Shown in pieces: positions 50,787 to 62,386 of a DNA stretch of 64,000 nt. The stretch comes from Clostridium sp. (GTDB lineage: Bacteria > Bacillota_I > Bacilli_A > Acholeplasmatales > Anaeroplasmataceae). Where the stretch lies: assembly GCA_022010015.1 (NCBI GenBank), contig CP091735.1, positions 434,001-498,000 on the forward strand, given 5' to 3'. The notes beneath the pieces are model-generated. The model was not told the DNA's origin. It worked only from the letters and a program-made list of their open reading frames with translations, and did no database searches. Positions within the stretch are counted from its first letter, which is position 1; each line of letters begins with the position of its first letter. Position numbers and translations under genes: made by a program.

Positions 50787-52380
50787 TTAAAATTTTTTTG
50801 CATTCTCTAAATTAAGCGCATAATGGTTAATAGATATAACAATTTTATCCTTGGAAATTTTATTAATCACTTCAATAATTTGCTTTGATGTAATAGGGTC
50901 TATTTTAGCATTCATTTCATCTAAGAATATTACCTTTGGATTTCTTACAATTACTCTAGCAATATTAAATAATGATAGCTCACCAAGTGAATATTCCTTA
51001 GGATTTAATACCATATCCAAATTATCTATATAACCAAGACCAACTAAGCCTAACGCTTCCTTTACTGCTTCTTTAGAGATTTTATTATCATTTAATGCTA
51101 TTTCATTATATATAGATTCACCTGAAAAGAAAGGATTCTGATAAACTATTGCAAATAATTCCTTACGCATAGCCTCATCAATCATGAAAATTGAAGCATC
51201 GCCAATTGTTACGCTTCCTTTAGTTGGATTTAAAATTCCCATTGCAAGCTTCATAATTGTTGACTTACCACTTCCAGATGGTCCCATTAAAACCAGCTTT
51301 TCACCACCACTAATTTTTAAATTGAAATCACTAATTACTTCATTCTTATCATAGCTAAATGAAACATCCTTAAATTCAATAATATTATCATTAATTTTTA
51401 TATGCTCCTTCTTTGGCATTTCTTCAAATGCTAAGAATCCATTAATTCTTTTAACAGAAGCAAATGATTTTTTTGAATTGTTTGAATTTCCATTCCTAAA
51501 TTTTTCAATAGGCATAAATAAATCAGTAACTAAGCTTATTGAAGCAATTATCATACCAGGTGACATTCCAAATATACTAGCATTATAACCACTTATTATT
51601 AAAACAAAGACAATAACAAGACTTTTAACGATTTGCATAAATGGTGAAAATATCGCATCGTAGAAGTTACTTCTTTGACTTGCTCTAAAATGATTACTTA
51701 ATATTTTATCATATTTACTAGCCGCATACAACCCAGATTTGCATATTTTAATTTCTTCAATATTTTCAACATTTTCTAACAAAATTTTATTAACATTTCC
51801 TTCCAAACCCTTAGTTTTTAATTGAACCTTAAGCATTCTTTTTCTAATAAATGATGTAAATATAATTAAGAAAGGTAGTACACATAAAAACTAAAATACC
51901 AAATTTATAGCTAAATACAAATAAAGAGATTAAAATACCAAACATTTTAAACAAATCAGTAGCCATATCAACAACACCAGATGTAAATAACTCATTAATA
52001 GAATTTACATCATTATTAAAATAGGCCTCAAATGTTCCACTATCATTATTAACAATGGTGTTATAGTTAATATTTTGATAATGCTTCATCATATCACATC
52101 TTAGATCACCTAGCATTTCTTGTGAGGTTTTAAGCATTAAGAAATCCTTAAAAAAAGGTAATAATTCCTACTAGAAAATATGAAAGAAAATATAAGCTTT
52201 GAAACCTTTAATATGATATTTAATTCCTTCTTCAAAATGACCTCATCAATAATATATTTTTAATATTTGGGCAGGTAATAATGCAAGAATGGTCACTAAA
52301 ATAATGACACCAATTACTAAAAAAATCTTAAAGGGATGATGCAAAAAAATATTTTTTTATTGTTTTTTTCCAACACTCAT
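50787..52380 (-). CDS. ABC exporter half-transporter, consensus-Walker B subunit
   Basis: Membrane domain followed by nucleotide-binding domain, about 525 residues. Walker A VLMGPSGSGKSTIMKLAMGI, Walker B KVIFLDEMNAKID with the catalytic Glu, switch His in SINHYALN; the signature is degenerate (YSLGELSLFNIARVI instead of LSGGQ). The membrane part includes DMATDLFKMFGILISLFVFS and IVKSLVIVFVLIISGYN. Second gene after marR; ATG 5 bases after the partner's stop. Breaks near 52340-52370, 52255, 52190, 52150, 51885 and 51840. Confidence 0.88.
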
Positions 52381-52384
52381 TTTT

Positions 52385-54061
52385 TTAATCCTCCATTAAG
52401 TTCTTAAAGTTATTATTATTCAATAAATTATCATAAGAATCAATATATAGCTTATCATCAATAAAAAAATAACCTTTGTTGCCTTCTTAAGTAAATTTTT
52501 TTATTGTTACTTACAAAAAAAGAACAATTTTTATCATTTCCGTCAATAATACCATTAATCATATCTATAGCCATATCAGATGAAACACTTGAGAAAGGAT
52601 CATCAAGTAACAAAATATCACAATTAGGATATATTGCTCTTGCTAGTTCTATTCTTCTTTGCTCTCCACCAGATATGTTAGAATTAGAATGTGATAGCAT
52701 TGCATCAATTCCCCCAAGCTCTTCTAAATTTGTATTAATCTTTGATTCCTCTATAGCCTTATCTAAATTACCATCTCTATTTAGAGTAATATTATTTTTT
52801 TAATTGTATCTGAGAATAGCTTTGCTTCACCTAAGCAATAGGCAATATGCTGCTTTTTAGATTTAACTAAATCTTTAAGTTCAACTCCTGCATAGGTAAT
52901 GTTTCCATTATAATCATATAAGCCTGAAATTGCCCTTAACAAAGACGTTTTTCCACAGTGAACTCTACCACAAATTCCAATTACCTCACCCTTATTAACA
53001 ACAAAGCTTGCGGTTGGAAGAATAAATGTGGAATATTTTATACTAGCATTATCAAGTACTAAACAATCACCATTTAAGATGAAATCTTCATCCTTCTTTT
53101 CCTCATTTGTAAGATATTCCTTACATCTTACAAATGATACCTTAAAGCCTTGATAAGCATTGAATACCTTACCAACCTTACTTGCTTTTTTACTTACTAG
53201 TAAATATGTTGATAGAAATGCTGATAATGTACCAATTTGATAAACGCCATTAATTACACTTTTACCACCAAAATAAATAATGAAAAAAATAAGCCTACCC
53301 AACCAATAATACTATAAATTGGCTCCAAACTACTTTGAAACAATAAAGCCTTTGTATTTTTTTATTACATAATGTTTTTTTGTATCATCAGCAAATTTAT
53401 TATAATAGTCAGTAGATGCTCCAAAGCCTCTATAATAAAGCTCATTATCTAATAATGACAATGTCTTCTCCTTATATATCGAAAGATATTCTTTATATTC
53501 CTTATTAAATTTATAAACTAGCTTTTTTTCATAAAATGAGCAGCAAGCACTGATAAAATTATAAAAGGACAAACCATTAATGTAAGCTTATAATCCATAA
53601 CGAATAAAGAAATAATGTAGCCTATAAGTAAAACGATAGTGTCAAATACCTCAGTAGTCATTTTTCTTATGCCCTCTGTTGAATCATAAATATCTGATAC
53701 ATTTCTATTTAATATATCACCAGCAGTATTATTAGTAAAGAAGCTTAAATCCTTATTCATAAGATTTTCAAAGCTAACCTGACGCATCTTTAAGGTAATC
53801 TTGTTTCCAAAAAAATCTAACTAAAAAAATCTTTTTAAAGAATCTATTAATTTGTACAAACAAAACAATGCCTAATAATGTTAATGATGAATACAAGATT
53901 TTTTTATAATCTGCAGTTAATAACAAATCAATTGTATTACCTTCAATTTTTAGGTATAAAAAGCCATAAAGGCATTATATAATAGACCTGTTACGCAAAA
54001 GAGGTAAGACAATATACCAATTTTCATAAAAATAGGTTCTTACTTTATCATATCTCTTCAT
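52385..54061 (-). CDS. ABC exporter half-transporter, degenerate-Walker B subunit
   Basis: Partner subunit, about 550 residues. MKRYDKVRTYFYENWYIVLP then six-helix domain (EVFDTIVLLIGYIISLFVMD). Walker A ICGRVHCGKTSLLRAISGLY, signature NISGGEQRRIELARAI is canonical, but Walker B reads DILLLDDPFSSVS, with Asp in place of the catalytic Glu. The two subunits therefore form one consensus and one degenerate ATP site, as in heterodimeric exporters such as BmrCD. Start overlaps marR by 14 bases. Breaks near 53945, 53820, 53528, 53360, 53290, 52800 and 52500. Confidence 0.9.
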
Positions 54062-54487
54062 ATTTATTTTCCTTTCTTATATCCTTAGATCTCTTATAAA
54101 CCTTTTCCAATAGATTCAAAAACTCCTCAAGCTCAGAAGCATCTAAATCGGAAAAAATCATTTTATAATAATTTTCCTCCATATTAACTATTTCATCCTT
54201 AACTCTTTCTGCTAAAGGTGTTGAAAATAGCATATAAGCACGTTTATCACTTTCTGATTTTTCCTTATAAACCAATCCTTCATCAATTAAATTTTTAACA
54301 ATTCTAGTTATTAAGGCCTTATCAAGCGATAAAATCTTACCAACACCATCTTGAGTTATACATTTATTATGTCTTATAACATGTAAAACTAATTCCTTAG
54401 AGGAATTAAAGCCGTTTTTCCCTTTTTTCTTTTATACATCTCAAGATTTCTACTTATTTTAGTTATATATCTCATTCTTTCATCCAT
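54048..54487 (-). CDS. MarR-family transcriptional regulator
   Basis: About 145 residues: MDERMRYITKISRNLEMYK, winged helix with VLHVIRHNKCITQDGVGKIL then SLDKALITRIVKNLIDEGLV and YKEKSESDKRAYMLFSTPLA. GGTGATTTGAT before the ATG at 54487. First gene of the exporter operon, so probably its own repressor. One break near 54418-54430. Confidence 0.93.
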
Positions 54488-54545
54488 ATCAAATCACCAA
54501 ACATATTATAGCCTAATTAGTTGACCTGTCAACTATATTTTAACA

Positions 54546-54583
54546 CAAAAAGAGCCTTAAGACATCATCCTAAGGCATTTTTA
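54546..54583 (-). terminator. Terminator after the LRR-type surface protein
   Basis: Minus-strand GCCTTAGGATGATGTCTTAAGGC followed by TCTTTTT, directly after the stop at 54584. Confidence 0.85.
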
Positions 54584-55759
54584 CTACTTCTTTACATTTA
54601 TATCGCTACCATCATTTTCAAAAGCATTAGGGCTTATATTACTAACACTACCATTAAAGGTAACATTTACATCATATAAACCATTAGTAAATATATTATC
54701 ATAAACATTATTAACATCACCATTAAAATAGATATTAATATATATGGTATTAATTGCATACGTCTCAATTGCTTCAACGCTTCCATCAAAATAAATATTA
54801 ATCGAATCAGAAAATCCTATTCCTGATAAGGCAAAAGGCATAATTGTTAAATCATTATTATTTATATGGATATCATCATTACTTGTTAAATCTAAATAAT
54901 ATAGCTTTTTTTCAAATCCTTAGAATAAACTGATTTATTTACCATTTTATAATAAGGATTATTATCATTTACAGATATACTTGTAATTGTTAAACGTGAT
55001 GCATGATTAAACTGTGAAATAAAAAAACTCATCTTTAAGTATATTTTTTTCATACTCTGTTAAATCAACAAGCTTGCATTTTTTTACCAATATAAATATC
55101 ATTATATACTCTTGAATTTAGAAGATTAAAGGTATGAATACTTAAAAGCTTATCATTCATTACAAAATAATTAATAATAAAATTTCCATAACCAACAGTA
55201 GTTAAATTAGAAAAATTATATAATCTTAGCTCAGCATAGGAAATAAATTCATCATCAAGGCTTGTAATATTAGCAGTACCCTAAATATGAACAGTATAAT
55301 ATGTCATGCCATATTGAAAAAAACTTTTGTCATAGCTTTATCAAAGGCATTAGCCTTAATACCCACAACCTTATAGTTCTTATTATCAATTTTAACAGTT
55401 TCTGGTAAATATACATCACGCTCAGATGTAAATCTTTTAACACTAGAAACATAGGCATAATCATTTTCTAATTCAAAAATCAAAAAAATTCGTTTTTTTG
55501 TAATCCTCATTTTTTTATATTCATAGATAGGATAAAGATAATGCTCTTCATTATAAAATCTACTTTTAACGCTACCACCATTAGTATCATAACGCCATTC
55601 CTTAAATTGTAAGCCATATAAATCACCAGGCTTATAATTTGCTTTTTTTATTCTACCATTAACATCTAAGCCAAACCAAATTGCCACAAAAAAATAACAA
55701 CCACAAATAAAATAATACTTGGTATTAATAATTTAAATGCTTTTTCTCTGTTCATCCAT
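54584..55759 (-). CDS. BspA-like leucine-rich-repeat membrane-anchored protein
   Basis: N-terminal helix (AFKLLIPSIILFVVVIF) then LRR_5-type units: RDVYLPETVKIDNKNYKVVG, GIKANAFDKAMTKVFF, SINIYFDGSVEAIETYAINT, NIYFNGDVNNVYDNIFTNGL, VTFNGSVSNISPNAFEND. About 385 residues. I take ATG at 55759 behind GAGGAG (MDEQRKAFKLL after removing one A); ATG at 55755 is the alternative. Breaks near 55685, 55490, 55314, 55280, 55080, 55040 and 54905. Confidence 0.7.
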
Positions 55760-55770
55760 AATTTTTCTCC

Positions 55771-56043
55771 TCAATTTCCACTAAAATACATTAAATTAGT
55801 AACATTAGTAGCCGTATCAAAAGAATCATTCATTTCAAATTCATCATCACTTGATCCACCCATGCCAGAATCAACTATAATTGCTCCACATGTTGAAATT
55901 CCATCATCCGACATTTCATAATCATCACTTAGAGCTTGGCCTGTGTATTCCTCATACTCAATTTCATTATTCGAACTTGCATAAACATTAAATCCAAAAA
56001 AGAGCATTAAGAAACATAAAATAATAAAACTAATCTTCTTCAT
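55771..56043 (-). CDS. Small secreted acidic protein
   Basis: 91 residues, intact: signal peptide MKKISFIILCFLMLFFGFNV ending at YAS, then NNEIEYEEYTGQALSDDYEM and SSDDEFEMNDSFDTATNVTN. Strongly acidic, no anchor. FEMNDSFDTATNV resembles the start of prepeptidase-type domains, so it may be the N-terminal part of a once larger protein. Its stop is 12 bases before the LRR gene start, so the two are one unit. Confidence 0.65.
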   Translation of the reverse strand: MKKISFIILCFLMLFFGFNVYASSNNEIEYEEYTGQALSDDYEMSDDGISTCGAIIVDSGMGGSSDDEFEMNDSFDTATNVTNLMYFSGN

Positions 56044-56157
56044 TTTTTTACACTCACTTTTTTCATTAGTTGTAAATTTGAAAAATATAATTTTTAAATT
56101 TACAATTATTATTGTATATTTTTTTAGAAAAATTGTCAATTTTTCATAAAAAAATTA

Positions 56158-56222
56158 AAAAAACTGGAGTTTTGGTACTTTTTAGGGTGCTATGTAAGCG
56201 CTAACCTCCAGTTTCAAACTGA
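56158..56222 (-). terminator. Long hairpin terminator, distal of a tandem pair
   Basis: Minus-strand AAACTGGAG...CTCCAGTTT encloses about 35 bases containing TTAGCGCTTA, then a run of T. Second stop signal after the aldo/keto reductase gene, 130 bases beyond the first. Confidence 0.6.
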
Positions 56223-56297
56223 GATTTGCCATTTTTTTGAAGGTAAAAAAATTTTTTTATTTTTTTCCAATACGATTTTTTTAATCATTTTTCATAA

Positions 56298-56341
56298 AAA
56301 AACTCCTTTAGCTTTGTTATAATTTAAGCTAAAAGGAGTAA
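56298..56341 (-). terminator. Terminator after aldo/keto reductase
   Basis: Minus-strand ACTCCTTTTAGCTT...AAGCTAAAGGAGT stem and seven T, 7 bases beyond the stop. Confidence 0.85.
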
Positions 56342-56347
56342 ATAATA

Positions 56348-57190
56348 TTAATCTCTAAATGGTCTAGTAGAAACAATATGATATAAGCTATCAAGATAAT
56401 GCATATCCTTATCATTAATGACAAAATCAATATCTAGGTTTGCTTTAATTCTATCCTCATGTACTGATTTAGGAAGAGGCAATGTATTTTTTTGAATACA
56501 ATATCTTAAACATATTTGGGGAATTGATTTATTATATTTAGCAGCCATCTTTAAAACTTCTTTATTTTCTAAGAGCTCGCCAGTCGCAAAAGGTGAATAA
56601 GCTTCAACTAAAATATCATTTGCTTGACAATATTTTGTTATTTCCTCTTGCGTGTTTCCAACGAAATAACGAATTTGATTAACCATTGGTTTAAATGATG
56701 TCGCTTTAATTAAAGCCTCAATATCCTTAACATGGAAATTAGAAACACCAATAGCTCGTATTTTTTTCTCATTATATAACTCAATTAGAGCACGCCAAAC
56801 CTCGATATTACCACTTGTATAATCTCCACCAACATTATCCCAAGGCCAAGGAGCATGAATCAAATATAAATCAACATAATCTAAGCCAAGGTTTAACAAA
56901 GATTCATTAAAAATGCTTTTTTTAGCATCATCATAACTTTGTACACTTGCAGGAAGCTTAGTTGTAACAAAAATTTCTTCTCTATTTATTTTTAGAATCA
57001 GCTATGGCTTTACCAACACTTTGCTCATTTTTTTATAAACATAGGCAGTATCTATATGACGATATCCATACTTAAGAGCCCAAATAACTGAATTATAGGC
57101 CTCTATTCCATCCTTTGTTTGCCAAGTTCAAAGCCAATCTTTGGAATTTTTCACTCCATTATAAAGCTCAAAAAATTCATCTTTAATCAT
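56348..57190 (-). CDS. Aldo/keto reductase
   Basis: NADPH-dependent carbonyl reductase, about 278 residues. Catalytic tetrad visible: Asp/Tyr in YGYRHIDTAYVYKNE, Lys in FVTTKLPASV, His in DLYLIHAPWPWDN; NADP site LPLPKSVHEDRIKANL. Start MIKDEFFELYNGVK at 57190 after GGGTGGAAGAA, overlapping the DUF1292 gene by 8 bases. Breaks near 57150, 57120, 57035 and 56990. Confidence 0.93.
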
Positions 57191-57473
57191 TTCTTCCACC
57201 CATCTCTAAATAAATTTCATCAATTTTTGATAATGTTTCTTCATTAGTAATTTCTAATAATTCATATTCCTTATCATTATATTTTTACTGAATAAACAAT
57301 AACATCATCGTCTTCATAATCACCAAATAAAGGATGAAGGATAACATAATTAATTCCATCCATAGGAATAAAAAGCAACCTGTTCAAATTCTAATTTTTT
57401 TGATTGTTGCTATAAAAAAACAACATTATCTTTATTATTATCATCCAATAGCTTTTTCGATTTCTGTTTGCAT
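57183..57473 (-). CDS. DUF1292 domain protein
   Basis: Corrected about 94 residues: MQTEIEKLLDDNNKDNVVF, FEQVAFIPMDGINYVILHPL, DDDVIVYSVKYNDKEYELLE, ending EIYLEMGGRND. The ILHPL / VYSV pattern is DUF1292 (YrzB-like). Small cytoplasmic protein of unknown role. Breaks near 57412, 57395, 57365 and 57285. Confidence 0.75.
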
Positions 57474-57475
57474 AA

Positions 57476-58334
57476 TTAACCTCTAACAACATAATAAATA
57501 ATTAAAATTATACCTAAAATAATACGATATCCACCAAACACCTTAAAATCATGCTTTTTTTAATATATTTCATTAAAAATTTAATAACAAGCATACTAAC
57601 AAGGAAAGCAACAATTGCACCAATAGCTAAGAAGACAGTTTCTCCAGATGAAGGAATACCAACATTAATCAAATATTTAACAAGCTTTAATAATGAAGCT
57701 CCAACCATTACGGGAATTGATAAAAAAAATGAAAATTCAGCTGATGAAGATCTATCAATACCAATAAGCATTGCACCTAAAATAGTTACACCACTTCTTG
57801 ATGTACCTGGTATTAAGGCAAGAAGCTGAATTAAGCCAATTATTAAAGCAATACGCCAAGAAATACCCTTGCAGCTAGTAATTTTAAATTCTCTTTTTTT
57901 ATTCCAAATTTCAATAGCAATAAATAAAAACACCATAAAAAAATTAACATAATAGCTACTGTTATAAAATTATAAAAAAATGCTCATTAAGCCAATTATC
58001 AAATAAAAAGACCAACAATAGCTGCTGGAATACAAGCAATTAAAACATTACGCCATAATATCCAAGTATCCTTTTTTTCTTCTTTGGTTTTGGTTTTAGA
58101 AAAAGGCCATAGTTTTGAAAAAAAGCAAATAATTACTGCGATTATCGCTCCAAGCTGAATTGCAACTAAAAACAAATCCCAAAATGATGCTCCAAATTCC
58201 TCTTGAACCTTAAGCCAATGCTCAAGTAAAATCATATGACCTGTTGAAGAAATTGGCAGCCATTCACTAATACCTTCAATAATTCCAAATAATACTGCCT
58301 TTTAAAACATCAATAATTCCAATCAAAAAAACAT
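57476..58334 (-). CDS. uppP: Undecaprenyl-diphosphatase
   Basis: Membrane phosphatase of the lipid carrier cycle (BacA/UppP). Signature motifs GIIEGISEWLPISSTGHMI and LIPGTSRSGVTILGAMLIGI are intact; helices ASFWDLFLVAIQLGAIIAVI and VFLAIGAIVAFLVSMLVIKF. About 280 residues. Start MFLIGIIDVLK at 58334 behind GGAGATAAATATTT. Breaks near 58326, 58303, 57995, 57940 and 57557. Its stop touches the ribosome-binding site of the DUF1292 gene. Confidence 0.95.
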
Positions 58335-58398
58335 AAATATTTATCTCCTTATTCAATCACAACTATTTTATCATAGTAACTAAATAAAAAAACAACAT

Positions 58399-59960
58399 TT
58401 AGAATAATGGTGAAAATACTCTAAAGATAAATGCAATTATTCTTTGAAGAATATTTCTTTTACGCCACTTAGTATAGGTTAATAATTCTGATTCCTCACA
58501 TGCTCTTAAAAAAATCATCTTTGATTTTTTTAAAATTTCAGGATCATTAATAATTAAGGCACCACATTCATAATGTAAAAAAACAAGCTACGATAATCAA
58601 TATTTATCGTTCCACAAAAAAAGCGTATTTATCATCAATTATAATATTCTTAGCGTGATTAAAGCCAGGAGTATATTTATAAATCTTACCACCAGCTTCT
58701 AATATTTCACCTAAATGAGCCATCGTTAAAGCGTAGGCTGTCTTTTTATCAGGAATTCCCGGAATTAATATCCTTACGTCAACACCCATCTTTATAGCCA
58801 TTACTAAAACTTTAATCATATTATCATCAATTATAAAATATGGTGTTGAAATATAAGTATAGCTATTAGCCTTAGAAAACATTGAAGCAAATAAATCATA
58901 ACTTATATTATTAAGGCTCATCGGACCATCACCAAAAGGCTGAATACAATTATTTAAATGATATACCTCATGCTGCTTAACATAATCCTTATATGATAAA
59001 AACCTCTCTTGTTGACATATACCAGGTTTCAATAAACATAGCTACTAAATTATTTACAGCCTCACCATAAATTTTTCACTCCATTATCACGCCAATAACC
59101 AAATCTTTTAATATAATTAGCATATTCATCAGCTATATTTGCTCCACCAATATACCCTACACTACCATCAATTACACAAATTTTTCTATGGTCACGATAA
59201 TTAATCATAGGATTCATATTAGTTCCCAGAGGTGCAAATGCTACGATTTCTAAATTATTTATTTTTTCAAGCTCACGACGTTTTTTTATTTTTTTAGGCC
59301 ACCTACACTACCAACATCGTCATATAAAAAAATCTAACCTTAACGCCCTCAGCACATTTTTTTGCTTTAAAATCTCATATAGCTGGTTAAATAAAATACC
59401 CTCAACAACAATAAAATATTCCAAAAAAATATATTCCTTAGCATTTTTTTAAAGCCTCAAGTATATCATCAAAAAGAGGCTTACCATTGTTAAAAAAATT
59501 AATTTTAGAATTATTATAGGCATTATAATTGGTGTCTTTTTTTAAAAAAATGAGATATATTTAGTCGCATTAGTATCGCCAGTTACCTCATTTACATTAT
59601 TATCCTGAATACTTGAATAAACATTTTTGAGTTATTTTTTTAATTCTCCTTTTAGGCAAATGCTGGGAATTTTTTTAACTAAAATATAAAGAGTGGTTCC
59701 ATAAATAGGAACAGCTAAAATTAATATTGTCAAGGTAAGCTTATACGAATTAGACATGTTAGCGTTTTGATAAATAACAAAAACAATGAGTAAGCCAATA
59801 GCTTGAATAAGAATATATAACCATTGAATATGATAAATTGATTTAAAGCTATAATATAAAAAGAATAAGTTGTACGGCTAACAAAAAAATAAAGATATAA
59901 AAAAAGCAATAACTCGCTTCCATGTTTTTAGTTGACTTTCTTTTCACTTCTTTTTTTCAA
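58399..59960 (-). CDS. cls: Cardiolipin synthase (phospholipase D family)
   Basis: About 510 residues after repair. Two N-terminal helices (ISLFFLLAVQLILF and SYKLTLTILILAVPIYGTTL), then the first HKD motif INYRDHRKICVIDGSVGYIG GANIAD region and the second FNHAKNIIIDDKYAF followed by IDYRSLFLHYECGALIINDP. I take a TTG start at 59960 (GGAGG nine bases upstream); no ATG is well placed. About ten breaks between 59900 and 58620. Confidence 0.92.
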
Positions 59961-60037
59961 AAATTAAAGCCTCCTCTATTCATATATATATTATATCAAA
60001 TCTCTAAACAAAATAAAATCAAATATTGTCATTTATT

Positions 60038-60066
60038 ATTGACACTTTGTCAATAAATGCTATAAT
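60038..60066 (+). promoter_or_regulatory. Promoter with palindromic operator
   Basis: TTGACA (60039-60044), 16-base spacer, TATAAT (60061-60066). The -35 box is inside a perfect inverted repeat ATTGACA-CTT-TGTCAAT (60038-60054), a likely repressor site controlling the two following genes. Confidence 0.75.
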
Positions 60067-60093
60067 GAAATTATATGAAAGGATGAGAAAAAA

Positions 60094-60650
60094 ATGAGAA
60101 AAAATTTTGGTGCAAAAACATATTTATATCCAATGCCAGTATTAATTATTGGCACATACGATGAGGCAGGTAATGCTAACGCAATGAATGCTGCTTGGGG
60201 AGGAATAGCTGATACCAATCAAATAGCTATTTGCCTTGCAAACCATAAGACAACCGATAATATTTTTAAAAACAAAGCATTTACAGTTTCTATAGGAACT
60301 AAGAAAATGGTAGAGGCTTGTGATTATGTTGGATTAATTTCCGCTAATAAGGAGCCACATAAAATGGAGCACGCTCATTTTACAACAACAAAATCAGAAT
60401 TTGTAAATGCTCCAATTATTAACGAATTACCTATGAGCCTAGAATGTAAATTTATCGACTTTGATGAATCAACAGGACTTTTAAGAGGTGAAATCGTTAA
60501 TGTTAATGCTGATGAGAGCATTTTAACTAATGGTGTTATTGATCCTAAAAAAAGCTTGAGCCAATTACCTTTGACCCAGTTAATAATACTTATATTGTTC
60601 TTGGTGATGTTGTCGGAAAAGCCTTTAGCTGTGGGAATAATTTAAAATAA
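60094..60650 (+). CDS. Flavin reductase family protein
   Basis: FMN-binding split-barrel flavoprotein, about 185 residues: MRKNFGAKTYLYPMPVLIIG, NAMNAAWGGIADTNQIAICL, KNKAFTVSIGTKKMVEACDY and DYVGLISANKEPHKMEHAHF. After a break at 60547-60553 the true tail is LEPITFDPVNNTYIVLGDVV then GKAFSCGNNLK. Ribosome-binding site AAAGGATGAG. First gene of the operator-controlled unit. Confidence 0.9.
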
Positions 60651-60666
60651 AGGAGTTTAAATACAT

Positions 60667-61844
60667 ATGCAAAATTTTATTTATTATACTCCAACCAAGC
60701 TAATATTTGGTGAAAATGCTATTAGCCATCTTGTAGAATCATTAAAACCATATGGCAAAAAAGTTCTTCTTACCTATGGTGGGGGAAGCATAAAAAAAAT
60801 TGGTCTTTATGATAAGGTTTTAGAATTACTTAAAGATTTTGAGGTTTATGAGCTTTCAGGAATTGAGCCAAACCCTAAATACAATCCAAGTGTTTTAGAT
60901 GGTGTTGCTATCTGTAAAAAATATAACATTGATGTTGTTTTAGCAGTAGGTGGAGGAAGCGTCTTAGATTGCTCAAAGGCTATTTGTGCTGGAGCATTAT
61001 ATGATGGTGATCCTTGGGATTTAATCACCTATAAGATAAAGGCCAAAGCTGCCTTACCACTTGTTGATATTTTAACACTTGCAGCCACTGGTTCTGAATA
61101 TGATAGTGGCGGTGTAATTTCGAGAACTGAAACAAACGATAAAATAGGCTATATAGATGAATTATTATTCCCTCGCGTTTCTATTTTAGATCCAAAATAC
61201 ACCTACAGTGTTTCTAAAAGACAAACTGCGGCAGGAACTGCTGATGCTATCAATCATGTAATCGAGCAATATTTTACTAAGGACACATCTATTTTAACTG
61301 ATGGTATGTGTGAGGCAACAATTAAAAGCCTTATGAAAAATGTTGTTATTGCTTTTAGATAATCCAACAAATTATAAAGCTCGTGCTGAATTAATGGTTG
61401 ACTGTTCACTTGCCTGCAATGGCATACTATCAATTGGTAATAGTGGAAGTGGCTGGCCATGTCATGGCATTGAGCACGCTCTTAGTGGCTATTACAATAT
61501 AACTCATGGGGAAGGTCTAGCTATTATAACTCCTCATTGGATGAAGCATATCTTAAACGATAATACCATAGAACGTTTTTGTCTCATATGGCGTTAATAT
61601 TTTTTTGGAATAGATAAAAAAATCTAGATAAATATGAAATCGCAAATAAAGCAATTAAAGCTACATCCGATTTCTTTAAATCTATAAATATTCCAATGAC
61701 CTTAAGAGAGGTTGGTATTGACGATTCACGTCTTCAAGAAATGGCACATCACATTGCTATTAACGAAGGTCTTGAAAATGCCTATGCTCCTTTAAATGAA
61801 AAAAAGATATTCTAGAGATTTTTAAAGGCTTCATTATAAGATAA
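60667..61844 (+). CDS. Iron-containing alcohol dehydrogenase (BDH/YqhD-like)
   Basis: About 387 residues: NFIYYTPTKLIFGENAISHL, nucleotide-binding VLAVGGGSVLDCSKAICAGA and LAATGSEYDSGGVIS; metal ligands in TADAINHVIEQYF and GWPCHGIEHALSGYYNITHG. The C-terminus DILEIFKGFIIR is restored by repair near 61801. AAAGGAG before ATG; 16 bases after the flavin reductase gene, so cotranscribed. Breaks near 61350, 61577 and 61610. Likely acts in aldehyde/alcohol redox balance. Confidence 0.95.
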
Positions 61845-61846
61845 AG

Positions 61847-61873
61847 AAAACTCAGCTTAAAACTGAGTTTTTT
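61847..61873. terminator. Bidirectional terminator
   Basis: AAAACTCAG-CTTAA-AACTGAGTTTTTTT: stem with T run on the plus strand and an A run upstream, serving both the alcohol dehydrogenase and the convergent nitroreductase gene. Confidence 0.85.
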
Positions 61874-62386
61874 TATTTTTATATAATGAATATATTCTTC
61901 CTTAAATTTATCACGTGGCTTAACATCACCATCAGGATAGCCAATAAATAATAAGCAAAAAGGAATATATTCATCTTGTAGATTTAAAGCTTCAACAACT
62001 CTTTTTTTAAACGCTTCAACTGGATGGATACCAATCCATACACCACCAAGACCTAAAGATGTTGCACAAAGCAGAATATTTTCGGCACTTGCAGCTAAAT
62101 CTTGAATCCAAAAAAATCACCTATTTTTAGAATCTAATGCTCTATTTTTTTATTTGCACATAAGCAAATAACTAATGGTGCATCATAATTTGAATATCTT
62201 GAGGCTTTTTCTAAGCTTTAAAATCGTCTCCTTATTTTTCTACTACAAAATATTCCCAAGCTTGCTCATTACAAGCACATGGTGCTGCCATTCCTGCTCT
62301 TAATAATTCTTTAATGATTTCCTTAGAAACTATTGTTTCCTTAAATTTTTCTAACTGATGCTCTAGATAAAAATTATATTATTCAT
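61873..62386 (-). CDS. Nitroreductase family protein
   Basis: FMN-dependent oxidoreductase, about 165 residues after repair: ILSRASVRKFKETIVSKEII, LLRAGMAAPCACNEQAWEYF, GLGGVWIGIHPVEAFKKRVV, PFCLLFIGYPDGDVKPRDKF. Its ATG overlaps the upstream gene's stop (ATGA). Breaks near 62366, 62345, 62235, 62215, 62145 and 62110, and one near the stop, so the end is approximate. Confidence 0.88.
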
